32,829 bases of DNA from Clostridia bacterium (GCA_017456625.1 JAFTJB010000079.1:1-32829), one strand, 5' to 3'; positions 8,193 through 16,028 are shown, numbered from the stretch's first letter. The notes: generated from the letters alone by a model not told the origin. Numbers and translations: made by a program.

Positions 8193-8930
8193 ATGAAATT
8201 TGCAAATAGGACTGCGGTCGTTACGGGCGCGGCAGTGGGAATCGGTCGCGCGGTCGCGCACAAGCTTGCAATGGAGGGCGCAAACGTCGTCATTCTCGAT
8301 TACAATCCCGAAACGTTGGAGAAAACGCGCGTAGAATTGGAGGCGTATACCCAAAACGTGCTTGCTCTCGTGTGTGACGTTTCGGATGAGGCGGCAGTCA
8401 ACGAGATGTTCGCGCGCGCCAAGGCGCGCTTTGGCAAGATCGATATTCTCATCAACAACGCAGGCATCTGGCGCTGTTGGGCTCCCTTTATGGAAACCTC
8501 CGTCGAGGATTGGAAGCGCTATCTGGATATCAACGTCATGGGTACGGTCTATTGCACGCGCGCGGTACTGCCCGATATGCTCGAGGCGGGCTACGGCAGG
8601 ATCGTCAACGTTGCCTCCGTCGCGGGGGTATACGGAAACGCCAAAATGGTGCACTATTCCGCAACCAAGGGCGCACTCATTTCCATGACACGCGCGCTTG
8701 CTAAAGAGGTCAGTGACAAGGGCGTTCTCGTCAATTGCGTCTCTCCCGGAAGCGTCAGCTCCTCCGAGCATGACGATCCCAACTATACCTCGCCCTCTGA
8801 ACTTTCCTTCATGGGTCGCACGGGCAGTACCATGGAGAATGCCAACCTGATCTGCTTTTTGGCAGGTGATGAGGCAGCCTACATCGCGGGGCAGAACATT
8901 CAGATCGACGGTTGCAGAAAGAAGCAATGA
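8193..8930 (+). CDS. Short-chain dehydrogenase/reductase (SDR)
   Basis: A 245-residue classical SDR of the FabG/KduD-like shape: TGAAVGIG (residues 12-19), NNAG, catalytic Ser in NVASVAG, YSATK and the IQIDG end. It is NAD(P)-dependent and cytosolic. AAAGGAGAG precedes the ATG. It lies 12 bp after the dehydroquinase-like gene and its stop overlaps the next start. Two SDRs in one operon suggest successive oxidations, or an oxidation and an isomerising reduction, of one substrate. The substrate cannot be read from the sequence. Confidence 0.88.
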   Translation: MKFANRTAVVTGAAVGIGRAVAHKLAMEGANVVILDYNPETLEKTRVELEAYTQNVLALVCDVSDEAAVNEMFARAKARFGKIDILINNAGIWRCWAPFMETSVEDWKRYLDINVMGTVYCTRAVLPDMLEAGYGRIVNVASVAGVYGNAKMVHYSATKGALISMTRALAKEVSDKGVLVNCVSPGSVSSSEHDDPNYTSPSELSFMGRTGSTMENANLICFLAGDEAAYIAGQNIQIDGCRKKQ

Positions 8931-9556
8931 GTATGGAGATCATACCTGTTAAATTCGCGGACTCCTTTTTGCGAGAGGACATGGTCATGGAGGGGGGAAG
9001 CCGTGACAAAGAGCACCCCATCCGCTTCTTCGTCTACCTTATCCGCACGGAGGATCGAATGATCCTTGTGGATGCGGGATGCGAGACCATGCCGGGCTTT
9101 GATATGCGCAATTTCATCACACCCGTCAAGGCATTGGAGGCGATCGGCGTCGGTGCGGAGGTGATCGACGATCTTATCATTACGCACGCGCACCACGATC
9201 ACATCGAGTGCGTCAAGGATTTTCCGAACGCGACGGTTCATATCCAAAAGGACGAATTGGAGCGCGGAAGAAAATACATCCCGCAGGGCTTTGCGATCAA
9301 TGCCTTTGAAGAGAGCTTTTCGCTCTGCAAGGGCGTGGAGATCAAGCAGATCGGCGGTCATTCGCGCGGCTCCTGTATCGTCCAAGTCGAGGACGGAGAG
9401 CGGACCGTTATCATCGCGGGCGACGAGTGCTATAAGCGATTTTGCCTCGAGGGCGGGATCGCCGTCGGCTCCTCCTATGACCTCGAAAAAAGCCGACGGT
9501 TCGTCAAGACCTACCGCGACCCCAAGTACACCGTCCTGCTCATGCACGACGATTGA
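8927..9556 (+). CDS. Metallo-beta-lactamase-fold hydrolase, N-acyl homoserine lactonase-like
   Basis: A 209-residue protein with the dinuclear zinc motif THAHHDHIE (about residues 85-93), a third His in GGHSRGSC, the bridging Asp in IIAGDE and a last His in LLMHDD right at the C-terminus. The layout matches the lactonase branch of the superfamily. I chose the ATG at 8927, which overlaps the SDR stop (ATGA); an upstream in-frame ATG at 8912 lies inside the SDR gene. In this operon a sugar-acid or cyclic-ester lactonase acting after an SDR is more likely than quorum quenching; that is inference. A 160-bp gap and a possible promoter follow. Confidence 0.8.
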   Translation: MSMEIIPVKFADSFLREDMVMEGGSRDKEHPIRFFVYLIRTEDRMILVDAGCETMPGFDMRNFITPVKALEAIGVGAEVIDDLIITHAHHDHIECVKDFPNATVHIQKDELERGRKYIPQGFAINAFEESFSLCKGVEIKQIGGHSRGSCIVQVEDGERTVIIAGDECYKRFCLEGGIAVGSSYDLEKSRRFVKTYRDPKYTVLLMHDD

Positions 9557-9643
9557 ACATGATTTTGTAGAAAATTGTCTTATCCAAGCCACATTTTGGT
9601 GCCTGTGTGGAGTATTGTATATGTTTTTTTATAGAATTGCATA

Positions 9644-9672
9644 TTTCCATACGGTTGCAGCGATGGTATAAT
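9644..9672 (+). promoter_or_regulatory. Possible internal promoter before the epimerase gene
   Basis: TATAAT (9667-9672) is a perfect -10 box, but the best -35 at 17 bp, TTTCCA (9644-9649), is weak, as at many activator-dependent promoters. It lies in the only sizeable gap (9557-9716) inside module 1, so the last three genes may form their own transcript. Confidence 0.4.
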
Positions 9673-9716
9673 AGCAATGATGAAGCTTTTATATCAATCG
9701 AAATGGAGGCGTGAAT

Positions 9717-10676
9717 ATGTACAAAAACAAAAAGGTCTTACTGATCGCGGGAGGCGGAACGCTTGGTACTTATACCGCCGGAGAGCTGCTTTCCAAGGGC
9801 GCGTTCGTCGACGTGATCTGTCTTGAGGATCAGAAGTCCGACCATGAGAGACTGCGCTACTTCAAGAGCTATGCCACGCTCGATTTTCTGCGCGAGCTCT
9901 TTGCCAAGGAGCACTACGACGGCATCGTCAATTTCATTCACTACAAAAAAATAGAGGATTACAAGCCCTATCACGAGCTGCTCATCAAAAATACCGAGCA
10001 CCTCATCTTTCTCTCCTCCTACCGCGTGTACGCGAATGAGCAGCACCCCATAACCGAGGATGCCCCTCGCCTTTCGGACGTGCCGCTTGAGGAGGAATTT
10101 ACGCGCGTGGAGACCTACGCGCTTCCCAAGATCCTTGGGGAGGATTATCTCCGTCGGGAGCATGCGGGAGAGCCCTGGACCATCGTTCGTCCCGTTATCT
10201 CCTTCTCCTGCCGCCGTTTTGACCTCTTTATGTATTCGGGAAACATTCTCGACAGCGTAAAGAAGTACGGAAGAGACGGTAAGCTCCTGCTTCCCACTCT
10301 GGCGCGTGACCTCGGAGCGGGCATCGATTGGGCAGGAAATTCGGGCAAGCTGATCGCCAATCTGCTCTTCAAAAAGGAGACCTTTGGAGAGGCGTACACG
10401 ATTTCCACCGCGCAAAATCTGACGTGGGGCAAGATTGCCGATATCTACAAGGAGGTCTTTGACATTGACGTCGAGTGGGTCGACGAGGAGACCTTTATCG
10501 AGGCGTATCCCCCCGTTGCGGGCGACTATCAGTGGGCTTATCGCTACGACAGAAAATTCGACAGATCCATCGATAACAGTAAGGTGCTCGCCGCTACGGG
10601 TCTGACCCAAGCGGACTTTACCGATATCACCGAGGGCTTGCGCATCGAGCGCGCAAGATTGGAGGCGGAAGCATGA
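9717..10676 (+). CDS. NAD-dependent epimerase/dehydratase (extended SDR)
   Basis: A 319-residue protein with the Rossmann motif AGGGTLGTYTAGELL near the N-terminus, LSSYRVYANEQ and YALPK (Tyr-x3-Lys) in the middle, and a C-terminal substrate domain, as in nucleotide-sugar epimerases and related oxidoreductases. I preferred the ATG at 9717 over the in-frame GTG at 9711 because GGAGG (9705-9709) is 7 bp from the ATG but only 1 bp from the GTG. It is coupled to the next gene by ATGA. The reaction is unknown; the context is catabolic, not cell-wall synthesis. Confidence 0.8.
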   Translation: MYKNKKVLLIAGGGTLGTYTAGELLSKGAFVDVICLEDQKSDHERLRYFKSYATLDFLRELFAKEHYDGIVNFIHYKKIEDYKPYHELLIKNTEHLIFLSSYRVYANEQHPITEDAPRLSDVPLEEEFTRVETYALPKILGEDYLRREHAGEPWTIVRPVISFSCRRFDLFMYSGNILDSVKKYGRDGKLLLPTLARDLGAGIDWAGNSGKLIANLLFKKETFGEAYTISTAQNLTWGKIADIYKEVFDIDVEWVDEETFIEAYPPVAGDYQWAYRYDRKFDRSIDNSKVLAATGLTQADFTDITEGLRIERARLEAEA

Positions 10677-11689
10677 AAAGGATCAAGATCGCGCAGATCG
10701 GCATGAACCGATACAGCCACGCGCCCGAGATCTTTCAAACGCTTGCGATCCATCCCGAGTTATATGAGCTGGTGGGCTATGCGCTGGTCGAGGATGAGCG
10801 CGAGACCTGTGCGGAAAAGATTGAAAAATATTTTGCGGGCTATCCCGAATTGACACTTGAGGAGATCCTTGCGGACGAGTCTATTGAGGCGGTCGCGGTG
10901 GAGACCGATGAGATCCATCTGCTCAAGTACGCGCAGATGGCGGTCGATGCGGGCAAGCACGTCCACATGGAAAAGCCGGGCAGCCAGGATCTTGCGGCGT
11001 TTGAGCGCTTGATCGAATCGGCACGAAAGAGCGGAAAGGTCTTTCACATCGGATATATGTACCGCTATAACCCCGTCATTGCCGACGTCATTGCGCGCGT
11101 AAAGGCAGGGGAGCTTGGTGAGATCTGGAGCGTGGAGGCGCACATGAGCCGAATGGACAACCGTGCGTGCAGAGAGTGGTTTGGTACCTTCCGCGGCGGT
11201 ATGATGTTCTATCTCGGCTGTCACTTGGTCGATCTGGTACTGCAATTGCAGGGAATTCCGACCGAGATCCTTCCGCTCAATACCGCATCGGGGCTTGAGG
11301 GCGTGGACACCGAGGACATCGGATTTGCCGTTTTGAAATATCCGAATGGCATTTCGGTCGTTCGCATGGCAGGGTGCGAGGTCGGTGGCTTCCGTCGCCG
11401 CCAGCTCGTTGTCTGTGGATCCAAAAGGACGGTGGAAATCTGCCCCTTGGAGGAGGATGCGCCGGATCCCGATCGCAAATGGATGCTCTATACCGAAAAG
11501 ACCGAGAGATGGCTTGACGAGGAGGGGCATACCGCGGTCGCACACAAGAGAAGTGAAAATTATCAGCGCTATGAGGCAATGCTCACGGCTTTTGCCGAGA
11601 TGGTGCGCGGGGAAAAGGAAAACCCCTATACGTTGGATTATGAATTGGATTTGTTCCGCACGCTCCTTTCGTGCTGCGGAGTGAAATAA
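10673..11689 (+). CDS. Gfo/Idh/MocA-family oxidoreductase
   Basis: A 338-residue NAD(P)-dependent oxidoreductase of the glucose-fructose oxidoreductase / inositol dehydrogenase family. The hallmark MEKPGSQD with its catalytic Lys lies near residues 99-106, followed by HIGYMYRYNP and the C-terminal alpha/beta domain. The N-terminal nucleotide loop reads IGMNRYSHAP, so the usual GxGxxG is not canonical. It overlaps the epimerase by ATGA and is followed 18 bp later by the quinone oxidoreductase. Family members oxidise sugars, inositols and sugar acids; the substrate here is unknown. Confidence 0.85.
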   Translation: MKRIKIAQIGMNRYSHAPEIFQTLAIHPELYELVGYALVEDERETCAEKIEKYFAGYPELTLEEILADESIEAVAVETDEIHLLKYAQMAVDAGKHVHMEKPGSQDLAAFERLIESARKSGKVFHIGYMYRYNPVIADVIARVKAGELGEIWSVEAHMSRMDNRACREWFGTFRGGMMFYLGCHLVDLVLQLQGIPTEILPLNTASGLEGVDTEDIGFAVLKYPNGISVVRMAGCEVGGFRRRQLVVCGSKRTVEICPLEEDAPDPDRKWMLYTEKTERWLDEEGHTAVAHKRSENYQRYEAMLTAFAEMVRGEKENPYTLDYELDLFRTLLSCCGVK

Positions 11690-11707
11690 TCGAGATAGGA
11701 GAAGCAT

Positions 11708-12688
11708 ATGAAAGCAATATTGGTAAACGAAGATAAAAGCCTGCGTTGGGACAACGTCCCGGATCCCGTGATCAAGGCGGATGAGGTATTGGTAAAGATC
11801 GAGGCTGCGGCGCTCAACCGCGCGGATCTGATGCAGAGAGAGGGCGACTATCCGCCTCCTCCCGGTTGTCCCGAGTGGATGGGCCTTGAGGTCGCGGGTG
11901 AGATCGTGGAGATCGGTGCCGAGGCAGAGAAAAAGTCGAGTTGGAAGCTTGGCGATAAGGTCTGCGCGCTGCTTGGCGGCGGCGGATATGCCGAGTACGT
12001 CAGTGTTAAGTACGATATGCTCATGCCCGTTCCGAAGAATTGCTCCATGGTCGAGGCGGCGGCGATCCCCGAGGCATTTGCGACCGCGTATCTCAATCTT
12101 TTCATCGAGGGTAAGATCCAAGAGGGAAATACCCTGCTCATGAATGCGGGCGCATCGGGACTTGCGAGTGTGATCATTCCTATGGCAAAGGCGTTTGGCG
12201 TGCGCGTGATCACCACGGTCCTCACCGACGAGATCGCGGCGAGCATCAAGCACCTCAATGCCGACAGAGTGGTGGTCACCACCAAGGAGGACATTTCGCT
12301 CGTGCTCAAGGAAGAGCTGGAGGCGGGTCACTCGGTTGACGTTGCCATCGACTGCCTCGGCGGCGAGATCATGGGCAAATGCATCCATTATCTCACGCAC
12401 GGCGCGCGTTGGATTATGATCGCGGCTCTGGCGGGCACCAAGACCGAGATCGATCTTAAGAACATCTACGTTCGCAACGTTCGCATCATCGGCAGTACCC
12501 TGCGCTCCCGCGCACCCGCGGTCAAGGCAGAGATCCTCGCGGGCATTGTCCGTGACGTATATCCCAAGATCGAGGCAGGACTCGTCAAGCCCACCATCTA
12601 CGCAACGCTTCCCATTCAGGAGGCAGAGGCGGCGCACGATCTGCTCTACAAGGGCAAGAACGTGGGTAAGGTCGTTCTGACGGTTTGA
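11708..12688 (+). CDS. Zinc-free medium-chain oxidoreductase, PIG3-type quinone oxidoreductase
   Basis: A 326-residue MDR-superfamily protein. The N-terminal segment NRADLMQREGDYPPPPG followed by MGLEVAGEIVEIG is characteristic of the PIG3/Qor group. The NADPH loop is AGASGLASVI and GSTLRSRAP lies near the C-terminus. The catalytic zinc ligands of alcohol dehydrogenases are absent. Such enzymes reduce quinones or alpha,beta-unsaturated carbonyls using NADPH. AGGAGAAG precedes the ATG. It ends module 1. Its last third (12342-12692) is repeated almost exactly at 15589-15939, so this copy is the intact parent or the reconstituted gene. Confidence 0.88.
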   Translation: MKAILVNEDKSLRWDNVPDPVIKADEVLVKIEAAALNRADLMQREGDYPPPPGCPEWMGLEVAGEIVEIGAEAEKKSSWKLGDKVCALLGGGGYAEYVSVKYDMLMPVPKNCSMVEAAAIPEAFATAYLNLFIEGKIQEGNTLLMNAGASGLASVIIPMAKAFGVRVITTVLTDEIAASIKHLNADRVVVTTKEDISLVLKEELEAGHSVDVAIDCLGGEIMGKCIHYLTHGARWIMIAALAGTKTEIDLKNIYVRNVRIIGSTLRSRAPAVKAEILAGIVRDVYPKIEAGLVKPTIYATLPIQEAEAAHDLLYKGKNVGKVVLTV

Positions 12689-12692
12689 TCAA
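12342..12692 (+). repeat. Long direct repeat, copy 1 (3' end of the quinone oxidoreductase gene)
   Basis: These 351 bp match 15589-15939 in the same orientation with 7 substitutions and no indels by my alignment. The match starts inside the codons for VAIDCLGG and ends 4 bp after the stop codon (TGATCAA shared). The two copies bracket module 2. Confidence 0.9.
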
Positions 12693-12700
12693 AGCATAAC

Positions 12701-12761
12701 AAAAGGCGGTACAAGCTGAAGTGAGCTATTTGAGCTTCACTTCAAGCGGGTACCGCCTTTT
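12701..12761. terminator. Bidirectional terminator between convergent transcripts
   Basis: AAAAGGCGGTAC (12701-12712) pairs with GTACCGCCTTTT (12750-12761). Inside, TGAAGTGAGCT and AGCTTCACTTCA extend the hairpin. The A- and T-runs at its ends serve both the quinone oxidoreductase gene and the convergent sialidase-like gene. Confidence 0.85.
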
Positions 12762-12765
12762 GGTG

Positions 12766-13815
12766 TTATTTTTTGATCTTGAGCCAACGGTGCATGATGT
12801 TGACACAATGCACATTGTAGCATTCGGAGTATTGGATGAGGAGACGCTTTCCGCCGTCCGGGTCGTTGAGAACGACGTTGTTGGAGTAGTAGCAGCCACC
12901 GGTGTTGGTGCCGATGTATTCGCCGTTGTCCCAATTCTGACCGTCCTTGGAGGTGTAGAGTACAAAGCCTGTCCATTGCTCAGCTCTCGCGTGAAGTACA
13001 ACAATTCCGTCAATGATTGCCGTTTGGGGATTGCGAATGCCCTTGGAAACGTGACAGACGCTTGCTTTCCCCCATGTCTTGCCGCAGTCCTCGCTGATTA
13101 CGTGATCCATCTCGCGCTCTGCGTTGACGTTATAGGCATAGACGTGTAGCCTGCCTGAGCCGTCAAAGATCATCGATCCGTAGCCGCGCCCCATGGAGGG
13201 AATGGGGACCACGCAGACCTCCTCGAAGGTCGCTCCGTTGTCGTAGCTTGCAAAAATGCGGTAGACATGCTCCTCGTTCCAGCCTGTAAAGCTTTTTTCG
13301 CCGTCATTGCAGAATTCAAGCGCATAGACCGCACCATTGTGGTAGCGTGCGTCGTAAACGCGTCCCTTGTAGGGAGAAAGCTCGGTGGGCTCGGTCCATG
13401 TCTTGCCCTCGTCGAAGCTACGAACGACCATAGGCGTATCCCATGGCTCGCAGAGCTTGTGCGCATCGTTGCGCAAGCAGATGGCAACCAGCGTGCCGTC
13501 GTCGCAGACCACAGCCTTTTCAACAGAGATGGTATTGATGCCGTCGTAGAGGGATTTTTTGGAGTAGGGAAGCTCGTGGATCTCCTCGGAAAATGTTACG
13601 CCTGCGTCCTCGGAGTATCGGTATTCCACCCAACCGTAGGTCGAGTGCCCCTTGTGAATGACCGCGCTGCAGTTGGAGTTGAAATCAATGACGTAATTCG
13701 GGTGGAGCTCCACCATTGCGTGGGACATATGTCCGCTTCTTCCACGCCTCTCATTGTCAACGTGAATAAAGGGCTCTCCCAAATCTATCGTATAGCCGTT
13801 TCTTTTAAATTCCAT
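12766..13815 (-). CDS. Asp-box (BNR) repeat protein, sialidase-like beta-propeller
   Basis: A 349-residue protein with repeated Asp-boxes: SEDAGVTF, SFDEGKTW, SYDNGATF, SEDCGKTW and SKDGQNW, spaced as in six-bladed sialidase propellers. No signal peptide is visible (it starts MEFKRNGYTIDLGEP), so it should act inside the cell. It lies 12 bp downstream of the aldolase gene on the same strand, with GAGGAAAG as ribosome binding site, so the two form one operon. Sialidases release N-acylneuraminic acid and an aldolase would then cleave it, but the aldolase here is of a different type than NanA. Exo-sialidase, or another glycosidase or lyase built on the same propeller, are all possible. Confidence 0.72.
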   Translation of the reverse strand: MEFKRNGYTIDLGEPFIHVDNERRGRSGHMSHAMVELHPNYVIDFNSNCSAVIHKGHSTYGWVEYRYSEDAGVTFSEEIHELPYSKKSLYDGINTISVEKAVVCDDGTLVAICLRNDAHKLCEPWDTPMVVRSFDEGKTWTEPTELSPYKGRVYDARYHNGAVYALEFCNDGEKSFTGWNEEHVYRIFASYDNGATFEEVCVVPIPSMGRGYGSMIFDGSGRLHVYAYNVNAEREMDHVISEDCGKTWGKASVCHVSKGIRNPQTAIIDGIVVLHARAEQWTGFVLYTSKDGQNWDNGEYIGTNTGGCYYSNNVVLNDPDGGKRLLIQYSECYNVHCVNIMHRWLKIKK

Positions 13816-13827
13816 AGTCTTTCCTCG

Positions 13828-14592
13828 TTACATATATTTTTTCATGGTTGCGAGCGTATGCACGCCGCCGCTGTAAACGTAACTCCAATCCGCGCCCGCA
13901 AAGAGCAGGTCGAGCCCAAGCTCTGACCAGATCTTGATGTCGTGCTCGTCGGCACCGCCTGCAAGTCCGATGTATTTTCCGTTTCGCTTCACGACCTCGA
14001 TCGCGCGACGAATAGCCGATATCGTGGTATCTCCAAAGATATTGAGGAACTCACCGAGGGAGCCGGAGAGGTCGTTCGGACCGAAGATAAAGCCGTCAAC
14101 ATAGGAGATTTTGCAGATTTCCTCAAGCTCCTCGATCATGTCGATATGCTCGATCTGTACAAAACGGCAAACATCAAAGGATTGCTTTTGGGTGTATTCC
14201 TTGGCATTGATCGCGCCGTAGCCGATCGCACGCAGAGGACCGAAGCCGCGTGTGCCGTGCGGGGGATAGAGGGTCATGTCGATGAGAGCTTTGACTTCCT
14301 TCGCCGTCCGCACCATCGGGAAGATGATGCCCTCGGGATCCATTTCCATGACCTTTTTGGTGTAGGTTAGATCGTTTTGGGGGAGACGCACAACGGCAGG
14401 TATGTCGGTTGCACGCGCTGCGTTGAGGTGGCAGAGCACGTCCTTGCAATCAATGCAGGTATGCTCCATATCGATCCATACGCAGTCAAAGCCGACTCGC
14501 CCCATGATCTCGCAGAGTGCAGGATCGGTAAGGCTGACCAACGTGCCCAGAATTTTTTGTTTCTTCTCAAGCTTTTCACGTAAAAGATTCAT
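13828..14592 (-). CDS. HpcH/HpaI-family aldolase (2-keto-3-deoxy sugar acid aldolase type)
   Basis: A 254-residue class II (metal-dependent) aldolase. The catalytic His is in WIDMEHTCID, the Arg in VVRLPQND, the metal-binding Glu region is VQIEHIDMIEEL and the Asp is in FGPNDLSG. Relatives split 2-keto-3-deoxy acids into pyruvate and an aldehyde. I chose the ATG at 14592 because AAAAGGAGG lies 5 bp upstream; an upstream in-frame start would add a hydrophobic tail read from the promoter region. It is the first gene of a two-gene operon with the Asp-box protein and is divergent from an AraC gene. Confidence 0.88.
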   Translation of the reverse strand: MNLLREKLEKKQKILGTLVSLTDPALCEIMGRVGFDCVWIDMEHTCIDCKDVLCHLNAARATDIPAVVRLPQNDLTYTKKVMEMDPEGIIFPMVRTAKEVKALIDMTLYPPHGTRGFGPLRAIGYGAINAKEYTQKQSFDVCRFVQIEHIDMIEELEEICKISYVDGFIFGPNDLSGSLGEFLNIFGDTTISAIRRAIEVVKRNGKYIGLAGGADEHDIKIWSELGLDLLFAGADWSYVYSGGVHTLATMKKYM

Positions 14593-14611
14593 GGCAACCT
14601 CCTTTTTTATC

Positions 14612-14640
14612 ATTATATCAGCATAGAATACAATTGAAAA
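14612..14640 (-). promoter_or_regulatory. Promoter for the aldolase operon
   Basis: On the minus strand a perfect TATAAT (14612-14617) has a weak -35, TTTTCA (14635-14640), 17 bp away. The weak -35 fits activation by the divergent AraC regulator. Confidence 0.5.
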
Positions 14641-14649
14641 TAGCAAATA

Positions 14650-14679
14650 TAGCAAAAAATATTGTAATTTCTGCAAAAC
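14650..14679. promoter_or_regulatory. Candidate AraC operator between the aldolase and AraC genes
   Basis: TAGCAAAAAA begins at 14650 and the similar CTGCAAAACT at 14671, one 21-bp step apart; TAGCAAA also occurs at 14641. Two direct half-sites one 21-bp step apart are typical of AraC-family binding. The case is weaker than the site at 19170 because the region is very A-rich. Confidence 0.3.
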
Positions 14680-14690
14680 TGTGATAAAAT
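14662..14690 (+). promoter_or_regulatory. Promoter for the module 2 AraC gene
   Basis: TTGTAA (14662-14667) and TAAAAT (14685-14690) lie 17 bp apart, followed by AGAGGTGAG before the ATG at 14709. Confidence 0.5.
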
Positions 14691-14708
14691 GGTCAAAGAG
14701 GTGAGAAA

Positions 14709-15482
14709 ATGAACAGTTCTTTTCAGTATTACGTAGAGACCGAGGGGTTTCATTTCAAATATGCCAAGGGAGCACCCTCGGCGGTGGGGAGAGAATTTCA
14801 CGGATATGCAGAGTTTATCCTTTTTATCAATGGGGAAGCACGCTTTGTTTCCAAGAACATTCAGCAACGCTTGAGTCGCGGAAACCTGATCATGGTTCCA
14901 AAGGGCGAATTTCACCAGTTTTCCGTCGAAAAGCCGGAGGAGTACACACGGTGCATTTTTGGTTTTCGTGAGACGGAGAGCTTGTCGAAGCTTGTCCGTG
15001 CCGTCATGCCGGAGGTAATGCTTGTGGAAGCGCCGAATCCGCGCATCGTAGGAATTTTTGAGGAAATGATCGCAACGGTACGCAGTTCGATCGAGGAGAG
15101 CGAAAAAAAGATGTTTCTGGAGGCGGCACTGGTGCAGCTCTTGATCCTTTGCAAGCAATACTCCGACGATGGCATCAGCCACAATCTCAATATTACGCCC
15201 GAGGTGCGTGCGGCAATGGACTACATTGATGCGCATTACACCGAGCGACTGTCGGTCGAGCGGATTGCACGGGAGATCCATGTATCCTCCTCTACGTTGG
15301 CGCATAAATTTACAAGAGCACTCAATATCTCGGTCTACCGATACCTCCTCAAAAAGCGTCTTGCTGCGGCACAGGAGCGCATACGCGCGGGCGAGTCGCT
15401 TGCCGGTGCCGCCACCGCCAGCGGATTTTGCGATTATTCCTGCTTCTATCGGGTATATAAGAAATATTGTAAAGAGCTCTGA
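14709..15482 (+). CDS. AraC-family transcriptional regulator (module 2)
   Basis: A 257-residue protein with a cupin-like N-terminal sensor (GNLIMVPKGEFHQF near residues 60-75) and a C-terminal double helix-turn-helix (about 165-255): LSVERIAREIHVSSSTLAHKF then SLAGAATASGFCDYSCFYRVY. It ends soon after the second HTH (KKYCKEL), so the usual GxSPxxYR tail is missing. It is divergent from the aldolase operon with a 116-bp gap and is its likely regulator. The 106 bp between its stop and the quinone oxidoreductase fragment hold no gene I can see. Confidence 0.87.
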   Translation: MNSSFQYYVETEGFHFKYAKGAPSAVGREFHGYAEFILFINGEARFVSKNIQQRLSRGNLIMVPKGEFHQFSVEKPEEYTRCIFGFRETESLSKLVRAVMPEVMLVEAPNPRIVGIFEEMIATVRSSIEESEKKMFLEAALVQLLILCKQYSDDGISHNLNITPEVRAAMDYIDAHYTERLSVERIAREIHVSSSTLAHKFTRALNISVYRYLLKKRLAAAQERIRAGESLAGAATASGFCDYSCFYRVYKKYCKEL

Positions 15483-15588
15483 TGACGTGAGATATAATTT
15501 TAGCCGATTTCAAGGAAGGTGAGGACGGCTATATAAGTCGCACAGATCAAATGAAAAGGAAATAGTCGCGGTGATCTTTATTTGCTGC

Positions 15589-15939
15589 TTGCCATCGACT
15601 GCCTCGGCGGCGAGATCATGGGCAAATGCATCCATTATCTCACACACGGCGCGCGTTGGATCATGATCGCGGCTCTGGCGGGCACCAAGACCGAGATCGA
15701 TCTTAAGAACATCTACGTTCGCAACGTTCGCATCATCGGTAGTACCCTGCGCTCCCGCGCACCCGCGGTCAAGGCAGAGATCCTCGCGGGTATCGTCCGT
15801 GACGTATATCCCAAGATCGAGGCAGGGCTCGTCAAGCCCACCATCTACGCAACGCTTCCCATTCAGGAGGCAGAGGCGGCGCACGATCTGCTCTACAAGG
15901 GCAAGAACGTGGGTAAGGTCGTTCTGACGGCTTGATCAA
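15589..15939 (+). pseudogene. 3'-terminal fragment of the PIG3-type quinone oxidoreductase gene (long direct repeat, copy 2)
   Basis: This region repeats 12342-12692 (stop codon at 15933-15935). It encodes about the last 115 residues of the oxidoreductase, from AIDCLGGEIM to VVLTA, with no N-terminal catalytic or cofactor domain and no good start signal. The frame is fully open. Of the 7 differences from the intact copy, 6 are synonymous and one changes the last residue (Val to Ala). A free-drifting duplicate should not show this pattern, so the fragment probably came from a separate functional allele. It lies between the module 2 AraC gene and the module 3 terminator. Confidence 0.88.
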
Positions 15940-15988
15940 TATTACCGCACCGCTTTTTCTAAAGCAAAACGGGCGGCTCAAGGAACTA

Positions 15989-16024
15989 AAAAAATGCACT
16001 CTCATTTACGAGAGTGCATTTTTT
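15989..16024. terminator. Terminator of the glycyl radical enzyme operon (bidirectional hairpin)
   Basis: AAAAAATGCACTCTC (15989-16003) and GAGAGTGCATTTTTT (16010-16024) form a perfect 15-bp stem around ATTTAC, with A/T runs at its base in both directions. Confidence 0.9.
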
Positions 16025-16028
16025 GGCT

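Noticed and set aside
8927..9556. A dedicated quorum-quenching lactonase
   Set aside because: The fold and motifs fit the acyl-homoserine lactonase group, but the gene is translationally coupled inside a metabolic operon of a Gram-positive type organism, so a metabolic lactonase is more likely.
11740..11765. GGGACAAC within the quinone oxidoreductase gene as a further 23-nt motif copy
   Set aside because: Only these eight bases match; they are the codons for WDNVP and the GAGTGTG half is absent.
10760..12637. A 625-codon open frame on the minus strand opposite the Gfo/Idh and quinone oxidoreductase genes
   Set aside because: The plus-strand genes there have clear families, ribosome binding sites and coupled starts. 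The antisense frame is open because of GC-biased codon use, spans two genes and has no recognisable domain. Its partner at 15510-15884 exists only because of the 351-bp repeat.
15582..15935. A functional small protein from the oxidoreductase fragment
   Set aside because: It has no ribosome binding site, lacks the catalytic and most of the cofactor domain, and is explained by the 351-bp repeat; its open frame reflects its origin from a working gene.
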